In this document: positions 1-7,076 of the stretch, in pieces
How positions within the stretch are numbered: position 1 is the stretch's first letter
Layout of the letters: every line of letters begins with the position of its first letter
Assembly (NCBI GenBank): GCA_023301645.1
Contig: JALZUH010000145.1
Location: forward strand, 1-12,335
Length of the DNA: 12,335 nucleotides
Reading direction: 5' to 3'
Source: Akkermansiaceae bacterium
GTDB taxonomy: Bacteria > Verrucomicrobiota > Verrucomicrobiia > Verrucomicrobiales > Akkermansiaceae
The notes under the pieces: generated by a model
The model's database searches: none
What the model saw: the letters and a program-made list of their open reading frames with translations, nothing else
Told to the model about the DNA's origin: nothing
Position numbers and translations under genes: made by a program

Positions 1-539
1 TGGTCTTCTTTGATGTAGAGCTTGATGAGGGCAAATCGGCAAACTTCACTATCGAAGGTCAGAACCGCAGCCTAGGGGCTAACACGCGAGGACCTTCTCT
101 GGCTGGAATTACGTTTGATATAGCTCCATATCCGCAAGCTTACACGGACTGGATCAGCACCTACCCTAGTCTATCTGATACTGATATTAATAGTGATTCG
201 GATGGAGACGGGGTAGCCAATGGTTTAGAGTTTGCACTTGGTGGAAACCCTACCGTAGTAGATAACTCATTTCTTCCTGTTCTGGTAGAATCGAGCCAAG
301 GCTTGAACTATACCTTTAGTCGTTCAGTTGCCTCAAGGGATGTATCCTCACTTGCCATCCAATACAGCGCGACTCTTGATGGAGATTGGACGGATATGCC
401 AATTGAAAACTCAGGGGGTAATGGCGTGAGTATCGCCGCAGAAGCTAATGGCCTAGAGGAAGTCACGGTCTCCATCGATGATAGCTTCACAACGGATGAG
501 AAGTTTTTCATCCGACTTCGAGTCACTTTCGACCAATAG
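1..539 (+). CDS. C-terminal part of a large secreted protein with EF-hand-like calcium loop (5' truncated)
   Basis: The frame is open from base 3 to the TAG at 537-539, giving the last 178 residues of a protein that begins outside the window. Around residues 50-83 is the module W-I-S-x-Y-P followed by DSDGDGVANGLEFALGGNP. D65, D67, D69 and E76 fall at positions 1, 3, 5 and 12 of an EF-hand or dockerin-like calcium loop. About 90 residues follow that look like a small beta-sandwich, ending in F-F-I-R-L-R-V-T. From what I know of verrucomicrobial exported proteins, this Asp-rich loop plus terminal beta domain is a common tail on large hydrolases and adhesins; its role (surface retention or folding) is unknown. 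The catalytic or binding part lies upstream, so the activity cannot be read here. It is followed by a strong terminator. Confidence 0.8.
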   Translation, partial: VFFDVELDEGKSANFTIEGQNRSLGANTRGPSLAGITFDIAPYPQAYTDWISTYPSLSDTDINSDSDGDGVANGLEFALGGNPTVVDNSFLPVLVESSQGLNYTFSRSVASRDVSSLAIQYSATLDGDWTDMPIENSGGNGVSIAAEANGLEEVTVSIDDSFTTDEKFFIRLRVTFDQ

Positions 540-581
540 TCGTTGAGTGCTATCGAGCTTTTAAGATAACCAACACACATA

Positions 582-613
582 AAAAACGCCTCTGGAAATC
601 CAGAGGCGTTTTT
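582..613. terminator. Bidirectional intrinsic terminator
   Basis: A perfect inverted repeat has arms 582-595 and 600-613 around an AAAT loop. The inner 9 bp (CGCCTCTGG/CCAGAGGCG) are GC-rich and are flanked by A5 on the left and T5 on the right, so the hairpin carries a U-tract when transcribed from either strand. It lies between the stop of the secreted protein (539) and the convergent stop of the LysM lipoprotein gene (644), and probably ends both transcripts. Confidence 0.93.
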
Positions 614-643
614 AGTGTGATATCAGAGAACTGAATTATTGAT

Positions 644-1147
644 TTATCTTGCTGGGATAAGGAGGTCTTGTCCTGATCTAATCCCTGTGGTTGTGAGTCC
701 GTTGAGAGCCTGAAGCTCTTCTACCGTTGTGTTGAACTGGCGAGAGATTTTCCACAAGCTATCACCCGGGACTACCTGATAGCTTGTGGTGCTACCAGTG
801 CCTGATGGGATGGCAGGTGTCGTTGTGCTAGGTATAGTGATAGGGGCAGCTGGTGAGGGTGATGGCAGGTAGTTAGAGCTGCTTGTTGGTGTGATGTTTG
901 GAATTGGCTGGTATGGAGCCCCTGTTGTCGGTGTGTAAGCACTGGCATTACTGGTAGCTCCTGGCACACCGTATGGATTGGCTGTGTTATTGACAGGGTT
1001 AGTAACAGTGCTGGCCGCTTTTTGTGCGGCTTGGGCTGCTTTTTGCTTGGTCTGGTATTCTCTGTATCCAGGGTCAAGTGCGCATGAGCTGAGAAGAAGG
1101 AGCGCCGATGAGGCTATGGTGCTATAAATGATAGTGCTTGATTTCAT
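644..1147 (-). CDS. LysM-domain lipoprotein
   Basis: A 167-residue exported protein that probably binds peptidoglycan. The start at 1147 (MKSSTII...) is preferred over the ATG at 1171, because it puts the signal peptide directly at the N terminus: a short polar start, a hydrophobic stretch (residues 11-19) and the lipobox L-S-S-C with the lipidated Cys at 22. Neither start has a clear Shine-Dalgarno sequence. Residues 35-46 are Ala/Gln/Lys-rich, and residues 50-120 form a Pro/Thr/Ser-rich, probably disordered linker that would span the periplasm. The C-terminal LysM domain covers about residues 122-165: YQVVPGDSLWKIS, then the second half with L-N-G-L and the end D-L-L-I-P. LysM binds N-acetylglucosamine-containing glycans such as the cell wall. 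No catalytic domain is attached, so it is likely a structural or scaffold lipoprotein. The gene stands alone, convergent with the left-edge gene. Confidence 0.9.
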   Translation of the reverse strand: MKSSTIIYSTIASSALLLLSSCALDPGYREYQTKQKAAQAAQKAASTVTNPVNNTANPYGVPGATSNASAYTPTTGAPYQPIPNITPTSSSNYLPSPSPAAPITIPSTTTPAIPSGTGSTTSYQVVPGDSLWKISRQFNTTVEELQALNGLTTTGIRSGQDLLIPAR

Positions 1148-1278
1148 GATTAAAAATGTTGGTCTGAACATAGCGTTTATTTAAGAAATGTAAAATATAA
1201 GTTTTGTGGACTAGTCAATGGTCGAGCATGATTTATACGATTGCCAGCGGCGCTGAAATTGGCCATATCGACTAGGCG

Positions 1279-2133
1279 ATGATGGAAAGGCAAACATGGA
1301 AAGCCCCAGCTAAGACGAACCTGACTCTGAAGGTTCTGGGTAAGCGTGATGATGGGTTTCATGAGCTTGAGATGCTGATGGTGCCTCTGAGTCTGCATGA
1401 TGTGCTGCATTTCGAGAGGGCGGATAGCTTTCAGTTATCCTGTGATCTTGCAGGTGTGCCCACAGACGAGCGAAATCTAGTGACTATGGCTGTGCGTAGC
1501 TTTGAGCAGCGCACGGGGAAACCCTGCCAGTGGCATATCAAGCTGGTGAAGCATATACCTCACGGCGCTGGTATGGGGGGCGGAAGCAGTGACGCGGCAA
1601 CAACTCTTCTGGCTCTTAATGAATTAGAGGGGGCGAAGCTCTCGCTTGATGAGCTTGCTGAAATGGGTGCTGAGTTCGGCTCGGATGTTCCTTTTTTCAT
1701 CTATCAGCGCTACTGCATGGTGCGTGGCCGAGGTGAAATCGTCGAGCCCGTCGAAATAGACGGGGTGGTCGAGACGCCTATATTGCTTTTAAAACCGAGC
1801 TTCGGGGTGTCGACACCAGATGCCTTTAAGAGGTGTCTGAATGCAGAGCCACTCCACGGAGTCGATTATAGTCCGCAGCCAATGCCGTGGGGAAGTATGA
1901 GTAATGACCTTGAGAAGGCTGTTTTTTATAAATATCGTTTCCTTGCTGAGATGAAGACTTGGCTACTACTGCAGCCAGAGGTGAAGGCGGCGATGATGAG
2001 TGGCTCAGGCTCGACAATGCTGGCGTTTCTCCATGAGAGTGGAGAGATCGAGGTGGCTTCTGAGGCTTTGAAAAAGCGAGCACTTGCTGAACTGGACCCT
2101 CACCTTTGGACTGAGCTAGTGCGTATTCTATAG
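1279..2133 (+). CDS. ispE: 4-diphosphocytidyl-2-C-methyl-D-erythritol kinase (IspE)
   Basis: A cytoplasmic GHMP-family kinase that phosphorylates CDP-methylerythritol in the non-mevalonate (MEP) isoprenoid pathway. It has 284 residues, the usual length. Seen in the sequence: A-K-T-N-L with K12 near the N terminus, matching the active-site Lys; D-G-F-H-E at 25-29; the glycine-rich ATP loop PHGAGMGGGSSDAA at 94-107; G-S-D-V-P-F at 134-139 with D136 as the probable catalytic Asp; and the third GHMP motif S-G-S-G-S-T at 241-246. Two ATGs occur in tandem (1279 and 1282); an AGG at 1274-1276 is better spaced for the second, so the start may be 1282. The stop is 2 bases before the squalene/phytoene synthase start, which points to one transcript and possible translational coupling. 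Confidence 0.97.
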   Translation: MMERQTWKAPAKTNLTLKVLGKRDDGFHELEMLMVPLSLHDVLHFERADSFQLSCDLAGVPTDERNLVTMAVRSFEQRTGKPCQWHIKLVKHIPHGAGMGGGSSDAATTLLALNELEGAKLSLDELAEMGAEFGSDVPFFIYQRYCMVRGRGEIVEPVEIDGVVETPILLLKPSFGVSTPDAFKRCLNAEPLHGVDYSPQPMPWGSMSNDLEKAVFYKYRFLAEMKTWLLLQPEVKAAMMSGSGSTMLAFLHESGEIEVASEALKKRALAELDPHLWTELVRIL

Positions 2134-2135
2134 TT

Positions 2136-3056
2136 ATGGCAGATTCATTGAATGGAAAAGCGGGACGGCAGATCCTGAAGGACGTTTCGCGGTCATTTTA
2201 CCTAAGTATGCGGTTGCTGCCTCGTGGCATGAGAGAGCCCATCAGTATCGGCTATCTTTTAGCTCGTGCGAGTGACACCCTTGCCGATACGGTTGGCTTG
2301 GATGCTCAGTCACGCGTTGATGGTCTGAGTGGTTTTAGAAAGGTGCTTGCAGGAGGTGATGCTGAGTCGTGGATGGAGATGCTCAGATCGGATGTGATTC
2401 CAAGGCAGATACACGAGGGCGAGAAGGTGCTGCTAAGTCAGATGGAGGGGGTTTTTGAGTGGTTTACTAGTGTGGCCAGTGAGCAGCAGGAGGCTATTGT
2501 CGCTGTGATGGAGCCGATTCTGCGTGGTCAGCAGCTCGATATCGAGCGGTTTGAGCTGCAGCAGGACTTTCGTATAACTCAGGACGCACAGCTTGATGAA
2601 TACTGCTATCTTGTTGCGGGCTGTGTAGGTGAGTTCTGGTCAGATATTGGAGTGATGACCGTTGACGGGTTCTCCAGTATCAATCAAGCCGAGCTTAAGC
2701 AACTAGGCGCAAACTACGGTAAGGGGCTCCAACTCATTAATATTCTGCGAGATCTTCCCTCTGATCTTCAGCAAAATCGCTGCTACTTACCTGTCGCAGA
2801 TATCGAAAACACGCAGGCTTTGATGGACGAGTCGCAAAGGTGGCGACAGAAAGCGCGCTCATACTTGCGCGATGGGGATCGGTATGCTGCCTCTCTACGG
2901 CTGAAGCGATGTCGCATTGCCACAGCTCTGCCAGCGATGATTGGCTCGAGAACGTTAGATCTTCTCGATGAGTCGAGCTGGCTCGGGCTACAGGCTGGGG
3001 TGAAGGTCTCACGCAGTGAGGTATACCGATGTTTGATTAAAGGCATGTTTACTTAG
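2136..3056 (+). CDS. Squalene/phytoene synthase family protein (head-to-head prenyl synthase)
   Basis: A 306-residue trans-isoprenyl diphosphate synthase that condenses two prenyl diphosphates head to head. The N-terminal signature S-R-S-F-Y-L-S-M-R-L-L-P (18-29) leads into the first Asp motif D-T-L-A-D at 47-51 (in YLLARASDTLADT). The second motif is N-I-L-R-D-L-P-S-D at 202-210, after YGKGLQLI, and R-C-Y-L-P follows at 215-219. Both diphosphate/Mg-binding motifs are intact, so it should be active. The DTxxD first motif is like that of one-step squalene synthases (DTLED in the animal enzyme) rather than the DDxxD common in phytoene synthases. Squalene or dehydrosqualene for hopanoids or C30 carotenoids is therefore a reasonable guess, but the product cannot be decided from sequence alone. 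It follows ispE by 2 bases with no Shine-Dalgarno of its own, suggesting coupled translation. Confidence 0.92.
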   Translation: MADSLNGKAGRQILKDVSRSFYLSMRLLPRGMREPISIGYLLARASDTLADTVGLDAQSRVDGLSGFRKVLAGGDAESWMEMLRSDVIPRQIHEGEKVLLSQMEGVFEWFTSVASEQQEAIVAVMEPILRGQQLDIERFELQQDFRITQDAQLDEYCYLVAGCVGEFWSDIGVMTVDGFSSINQAELKQLGANYGKGLQLINILRDLPSDLQQNRCYLPVADIENTQALMDESQRWRQKARSYLRDGDRYAASLRLKRCRIATALPAMIGSRTLDLLDESSWLGLQAGVKVSRSEVYRCLIKGMFT

Positions 3057-3136
3057 ATTGAGATTTGTCGAGGTAGTGTAGGCAGTGATGCAAAAAAGAA
3101 CGACGCTTGCGCTTGCATGGTGGGGCGAGAGCGTTA

Positions 3137-3931
3137 ATGTCCCGCACTGTGATCAATCAGCCACTTACTATTGCCGACCGTAGCTTTACGTCACGTCTCA
3201 TGGCGGGGACAGGGAAGTTTGCCTCAAATGACCTCATGCGTGATACGCTAGAGTCTTCTGCTACTGAGATTGTTACAGTGGCACTACGCCGCGTCGACTT
3301 GACTGGCGGAGACGACCCACAGGCTAATATCTTAGAGTATATTGATCCTGAGAAATACCTCCTTCTTCCTAATACCAGTGGTGCGATGGATGCTGATGAA
3401 GCGGTGCGACTAGCTAGACTAGCAGTGGCTGCTGGCATGCCGAAGTGGGTGAAGTTAGAAATACATCCCGACCCTACCTATTTACTACCTGATCCTATCG
3501 AGACCTTGAAAGCAGCTGAGATCTTAGTGAAAGAGGGCTTTACGGTGCTACCCTATATCAATGCTGACCCAGTGCTTGCTAAGCGTCTGCAAGAAGTCGG
3601 CACGGCAGCGGTGATGCCGCTGGGCGCTCCTATTGGCTCAAACCAAGGTGTCGTCACTCGTGATATGATCCGTATTATTGTAGACCAAGCCATCGTCCCC
3701 GTTGTTGTGGATGCTGGTCTAGGTGCGCCAAGTCACGCCGCTGAGGCGATGGAGCTAGGAGCAGATGCTGTGCTGGTGAATACGGCGATGGCGATTGCCT
3801 CTGATCCTGTAAGGATGGGCTGCGCCTTTAAGCTCAGTGTAGAGGCAGGACGCGCGGCCTATGAGATGGGCTTAGCTGATGCGAATCAATACGCTTCTGC
3901 AACAAGCCCACTCACGGCGTTTCTCGACTAA
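3137..3931 (+). CDS. thiG: Thiazole synthase ThiG
   Basis: ThiG makes the thiazole phosphate of thiamin from 1-deoxy-D-xylulose 5-phosphate, dehydroglycine and ThiS-thiocarboxylate. The 264-residue protein matches the family along its length: G-T-G-K-F-A-S (24-30), R-V-D-L (52-55), L-P-N-T-S-G-A (78-84), WVKLEIHPD (104-112) with K106 as the expected Schiff-base Lys, L-L-P-D-P-I-E-T-L-K-A-A, MPLGAPIGSNQG (160-171), P-V-V-V-D-A-G, A-D-A-V-L-V-N-T-A and the C-terminal S-A-T-S-P-L-T-A-F-L. The ATG at 3137 is chosen because the family normally begins shortly before A-D-x-x-F; a TTG at 3107 would add 10 unsupported residues. The gene is 80 bases after the synthase gene, so it may be co-transcribed or have its own promoter. 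No thiS, thiF or thiH is next to it, and I see no TPP riboswitch upstream. Confidence 0.97.
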   Translation: MSRTVINQPLTIADRSFTSRLMAGTGKFASNDLMRDTLESSATEIVTVALRRVDLTGGDDPQANILEYIDPEKYLLLPNTSGAMDADEAVRLARLAVAAGMPKWVKLEIHPDPTYLLPDPIETLKAAEILVKEGFTVLPYINADPVLAKRLQEVGTAAVMPLGAPIGSNQGVVTRDMIRIIVDQAIVPVVVDAGLGAPSHAAEAMELGADAVLVNTAMAIASDPVRMGCAFKLSVEAGRAAYEMGLADANQYASATSPLTAFLD

Positions 3932-3970
3932 AGCCCATTGATACAGGTAGTAAACTCTCTTATGGGGTGA

Positions 3971-4714
3971 TTATTGGGTCATCATTTCTACCCAGTGAGT
4001 TAGAAAGAATTTTTTCGCACCTGCGTTATGAAGTGAATTACTCTCTCCTAAGAGAGGGCGGAGATTGGTAGTCATTTGTAAGGTGACCATGATGAAGATC
4101 ATGGACCATACAGTGAGGTGGCGACCTTTTCGTCCACCCATATGGGGGCTACTCTGAGTGATGATGCGTAGGCCAAAGATGAGGCATAAGATCCATAGTG
4201 TGATGGCTAAGAATCCAATGAAGACGGATGATTGGCTCGACGTAGAGAAGAGCCAGAGCACGGGTGTAAAGCCTACCAGCAGGAGTGAGGTGATGGCTAG
4301 AAAGGTGAGCTTGAGCCCAATGATTTGGGGAACCTTGATATCCATCCCTCCGAGGGCGCTAAAGATATAGAGGCTAGGTAGGCATATGGCAGCACTGAAG
4401 AATACGCCGCCAATGATTTTGAGCGGGACGAGCCCTATCTGCCAGCCTCCACTAAACATGCCGAGCACAAGTCCAAAGACGGCAAGTCCTGAGAGGGTGA
4501 TGATGAGTAAGTTTCGTTGGATGTTCTTGGGGTGCCCGCGGTGGTTGATTTCATAAATAATGCTAAGAGGTTTTTTGAGCAGACTATTGAGGACATGTGA
4601 GAATGAAGTTTCTGCAAGTGGGCAGTAATCGTTTGTTGGTTCAGGTGTTGGTGCTTTTACTGGCGATAGTTCGCTCTGTAATGGGCTTTCTGTATGGATG
4701 GTGTCGTTATTCAT
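3971..4714 (-). CDS. Multi-pass inner-membrane protein of unknown function (paralogue A)
   Basis: I do not recognise a named family. The 247-residue protein has a Pro-rich polar N-terminal tail (1-45), the amphipathic-looking stretch L-L-K-K-P-L-S-I-I-Y (45-54), then about five hydrophobic segments: roughly 68-88, 93-121, 130-156, 163-186 and 200-215. Notable motifs are G-L-V-P-L-K-I-I-G-G (94-103), I-C-L-P-S-L-Y-I-F (110-118) and, after the last segment, N-L-R-P-L-L-G (217-223). The same order of segments, and an R-P-F-F-G at the same place, occurs in the adjacent upstream protein, so the two are probably diverged paralogues. The general look is that of Yip1-like integral membrane proteins, but that is a weak resemblance. 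It lies 35 bases after the neighbouring gene on the same strand, so the two are likely one operon. No Shine-Dalgarno is visible at the ATG. Confidence 0.8.
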   Translation of the reverse strand: MNNDTIHTESPLQSELSPVKAPTPEPTNDYCPLAETSFSHVLNSLLKKPLSIIYEINHRGHPKNIQRNLLIITLSGLAVFGLVLGMFSGGWQIGLVPLKIIGGVFFSAAICLPSLYIFSALGGMDIKVPQIIGLKLTFLAITSLLLVGFTPVLWLFSTSSQSSVFIGFLAITLWILCLIFGLRIITQSSPHMGGRKGRHLTVWSMIFIMVTLQMTTNLRPLLGESNSLHNAGAKKFFLTHWVEMMTQ

Positions 4715-4749
4715 AGGATAGTTACGGGTGCTTGTTTAGTGTGTGTTTT

Positions 4750-5451
4750 TTAGAGAAAGTGGTGCATGGCGCTCCATAGGGCTTCATAGAAACTTCCAGA
4801 CATAGGGTCGTCTCTGAGGAATTCGATGTTTGAGCCAGGGGTGCCAAAAAAGGGGCGCATGACCCATGAGAGCTGTGCGCCAACAAAGAGGTTTCCAGCT
4901 AGCCATGCTATAAAGGCGTATGCTCCTTGGCGTTTGGTGATGGCGAATTCTTGCACCTGGCGCAGCAGTGCGCGGTGGGATAAAATACCTGAGTAGCCAA
5001 TGACTGCGGTATGAAGGAGCATGGAGATGCTGTGCCAGCTATCGGCTTGGTCACTACTTGGGGATGGCGCCTGAAGGACGATGTAGAGCGCAATAGGGGT
5101 CAGTGAGAAGAGGATCAGCGACATGAGTGAGAAGCCCATGAGCAGAAACTGCACGCTGTTTCTCAGTCCGATACCACTACCTAATACCATGGCAAGCATT
5201 CCGTTGATTGCGCCATTGATGATTAGGGTGCTCAGTATGAGAAGAGGCAGCTTGATGGCCACATAGCTGGCCATTTCTATGCCGTGCCATATTCCGATGG
5301 CGTAGCCGTATGCTCCACTGCCGATGATAATCACTGGGATGCAAAATCGTAACGAGGCTAGAGCGTTTTTATTAAGCCAGTAGTTAATTAGCTCTTGGTC
5401 ACCACGGCAGAGTGCTTGTGTGTGCTGGAGTGCTGATGTGCTCAATCTCAT
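4750..5451 (-). CDS. Multi-pass inner-membrane protein of unknown function (paralogue B)
   Basis: A 233-residue membrane protein if the ATG at 5451 (MRLSTSALQH...) is used. A TTG at 5568 would add 39 residues with no membrane or signal character, and is less likely. About five hydrophobic segments are visible: roughly 34-53, 62-90, 100-127, 143-158 and 177-195. Motifs include A-I-K-L-P-L-L-I-L-S (65-74, matching V-P-L-K-I-I-G-G-V-F in the next gene) and GAQLSWVMRPFFGTPG (191-206), whose R-P-F-F-G corresponds to R-P-L-L-G in the downstream protein. The C-terminal tail after this motif (S-N-I-E-F-L-R-D-D) is polar. No catalytic residues can be named. It is first of a two-gene minus-strand unit, and divergent from the TonB-like/OmpA gene, with about 168 bases between the starts that must hold both promoters. 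Confidence 0.8.
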   Translation of the reverse strand: MRLSTSALQHTQALCRGDQELINYWLNKNALASLRFCIPVIIIGSGAYGYAIGIWHGIEMASYVAIKLPLLILSTLIINGAINGMLAMVLGSGIGLRNSVQFLLMGFSLMSLILFSLTPIALYIVLQAPSPSSDQADSWHSISMLLHTAVIGYSGILSHRALLRQVQEFAITKRQGAYAFIAWLAGNLFVGAQLSWVMRPFFGTPGSNIEFLRDDPMSGSFYEALWSAMHHFL

Positions 5452-5619
5452 ACTCCCGATACTGAAGAGGTGATAAGAAGTTATGATGAAGGTTGTGTGA
5501 TTTTTTCGTGAAAACGACTGGTTTAGTATGAATGAGATTTCCTGATACGATCCTTTGTTTAAAAGCAATAGCCTGAAAGCTAGGTTGCCATTTTATGATG
5601 ATGGGTTAAACTAGCGTTG
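5452..5619. promoter_or_regulatory. Divergent intergenic region, presumed promoters on both strands
   Basis: About 168 bases separate the starts of the minus-strand membrane-protein pair and the plus-strand OmpA-domain gene, so promoters for both should lie here. I could not pick out a convincing -35/-10 pair on either strand, nor an operator-like palindrome. The call rests on the divergent arrangement only. Confidence 0.4.
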
Positions 5620-7023
5620 ATGCAGGATGATTTTAGTCAGGATGATTTGCCCCGTGAGGCTGCTATGATGGCTATGGCAGGCTCGTCTAGGTATCAGTCA
5701 GACAGGGGCTCAGGTCTTGGCAAGTGGGTGATTTTAGCGCTCATTTTAGCCTTAGGTATTCATGCGGCACTTATTTGGGGACTGCGGAGTGTCAGTATTG
5801 CCGTTAACAGTAGTTCGGAAGATGAGCCTGAGCCTACCCAGATTGTCCGGTTGAGGCGTATTGCCCTTGATGACGCGCCTCCTGAAGTTTTCCAGCAAGA
5901 GCCTGTGGCTGAAGTAGAGCCTGATGCTATGGAGGTAGAGCCTCCTGAGGATGAGATTGATTTGCTCAAGAGTATTACTGGGGTTGATATCGATATTCGC
6001 CCAGATGTGGCAATGATGGAGGTTCCTATGGTGGATTCTTTATTGAGAGGTGATCTTGATAGTGAGGACTTCGAGCCTCTGAAGGCGAATGAATATGACC
6101 CTGAGTTACCTAAGATGGGCGTGACAGATGATCTCTTTACCCAAGCTGATGCGGGTGCAGTGATAGTTGATCCTGGCTCTCGTATGGCGGAAGCATTTGA
6201 CCCTGATGAATATACGGACTCTCTTCGCAAAGGGGAAGGTGGGGCAGCGGCCGATGCATTGTTTAAACAATTCTCATCACTAGATGAGATGTCACACATG
6301 GATGGTAACTCTCTGCAGGCGACTAAGGCGCTTATTAGTAGTGATTTGTTATTTGATTTTAATAGTTCGACTTTGCGGGCGAGTGCTCGCGTTAGTCTGA
6401 TGAAGGTTGCTTTACTCATTAATCAGCACCCTGAGCTAACGTGTTGGGTGGATGGTCATTCAGACCTGATAGGGGGAGAAGAGCCTAATCTGATCTTATC
6501 GCAGAAGCGGGCGATGGCGGTGAAGAGCTGGCTGACACAGACCTTGGAGCTTGGTTCTGATCGTATTGCCGTATCTGGCTATGGTGAAACTCAGCCGTTA
6601 ATCCTGTCGGGAAGTGCTGACGAACAGGCAGCTAATCGAAGGGTGGAAATCAAGATGCGCAGGGGACGCCCTGAGGGTGAGGTAAATGACCTCAAGCCCA
6701 CGGAGTTTAAAAATGTGGGTGACCCTCAATCAGGGCAGCCAGCTAGTGCTAATAGCAGCCCTCGCGCGAGTTCGGCGGCTGATGCTGAGCCTGTGCTGGT
6801 GAAGCCGGTTCGTTCAATACCTTTACCTGAAAACCAGCGACCAGAAAATCTACCCCCAGTAAATGAACCAGTAGGTGATCTGCCGCCGCATTTCGATGAC
6901 TTGCCAGAAGTGTCTGGAGATCACAGGATTAAGCTGGATGAAGCGGGAGCTGTCATCGATCAAGCGAGAGATGAGATCAGTGATGATATAGACTTGCCTG
7001 TAGCGATACCTACAGCTGAGTGA
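5620..7023 (+). CDS. Membrane-anchored OmpA-domain protein with TonB/TolA-like N terminus
   Basis: A 467-residue protein counted from the ATG at 5620 (a TTG at 5617 directly precedes it). Residues 1-33 are cytoplasmic-type and polar, and one membrane segment lies at about 34-56 (KWVILALILALGIHAALIWG), with a His at 48 inside it as in TonB and TolA anchors. The Ser four residues before that His in TonB is Ala here. Residues 65-235 are acidic and rich in Pro, Glu and Asp: a probable periplasmic spacer. An OmpA-C-like peptidoglycan-binding domain covers about 237-346: L-L-F-D-F-N-S-S-T-L (243-252), VDGHSDLIGGEEPN (277-290) with D282, N-L-I-L-S-Q-K-R-A (290-298) with R297, G-Y-G-E-T-Q-P (320-326) and N-R-R-V-E-I (339-344). 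The Asp and Arg that hold diaminopimelate in OmpA-type domains are present. A 120-residue Pro/Asp-rich tail follows, which is unusual. It may link the inner membrane to the cell wall; energy coupling is only inferred. Confidence 0.85.
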   Translation: MQDDFSQDDLPREAAMMAMAGSSRYQSDRGSGLGKWVILALILALGIHAALIWGLRSVSIAVNSSSEDEPEPTQIVRLRRIALDDAPPEVFQQEPVAEVEPDAMEVEPPEDEIDLLKSITGVDIDIRPDVAMMEVPMVDSLLRGDLDSEDFEPLKANEYDPELPKMGVTDDLFTQADAGAVIVDPGSRMAEAFDPDEYTDSLRKGEGGAAADALFKQFSSLDEMSHMDGNSLQATKALISSDLLFDFNSSTLRASARVSLMKVALLINQHPELTCWVDGHSDLIGGEEPNLILSQKRAMAVKSWLTQTLELGSDRIAVSGYGETQPLILSGSADEQAANRRVEIKMRRGRPEGEVNDLKPTEFKNVGDPQSGQPASANSSPRASSAADAEPVLVKPVRSIPLPENQRPENLPPVNEPVGDLPPHFDDLPEVSGDHRIKLDEAGAVIDQARDEISDDIDLPVAIPTAE

Positions 7024-7076
7024 GCTGATGTTTTGCTTTTTGTAACTGATGACTTAAATCGAGTTGCCATTAGATC

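Noticed and set aside
1209..1216. 8-base palindrome GACTAGTC between the LysM lipoprotein gene and ispE
   Set aside because: A palindrome this short is common by chance, and nothing around it forms a larger operator or promoter pattern.
1826..2083. Minus-strand open frame within ispE
   Set aside because: It lies opposite well-conserved ispE codons including the S-G-S-G-S-T motif, and its product has no recognisable features.
3057..3136. Possible TPP riboswitch before thiG
   Set aside because: At 80 bases the gap is too short for a full THI element plus expression platform, and the conserved CUGAGA and ACCUGAUCUGG-type strings are absent.
3088..3183. A 31-codon frame (MQKRTTLALAWWGE...) before and overlapping thiG, as a possible leader peptide or thiS remnant
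   Set aside because: It has no ThiS-like Gly-Gly end, overlaps thiG in another frame, has no ribosome-binding site, and no attenuator-like hairpins follow. Nothing supports its being translated.
3932..3970. Possible terminator between the convergent thiG and membrane-protein genes (CCCAT at 3934-3938 with ATGGG at 3962-3966)
   Set aside because: Only 5 bp pair across a 23-base loop and there is no U-tract on either strand, so it is not a credible terminator.
5760..6419. A 219-codon open frame on the minus strand opposite the OmpA-domain gene
   Set aside because: Its product is a Ser/Ile-rich low-complexity sequence with no recognisable fold, and the plus strand codes for a clear OmpA domain here. 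It is a codon-bias shadow.
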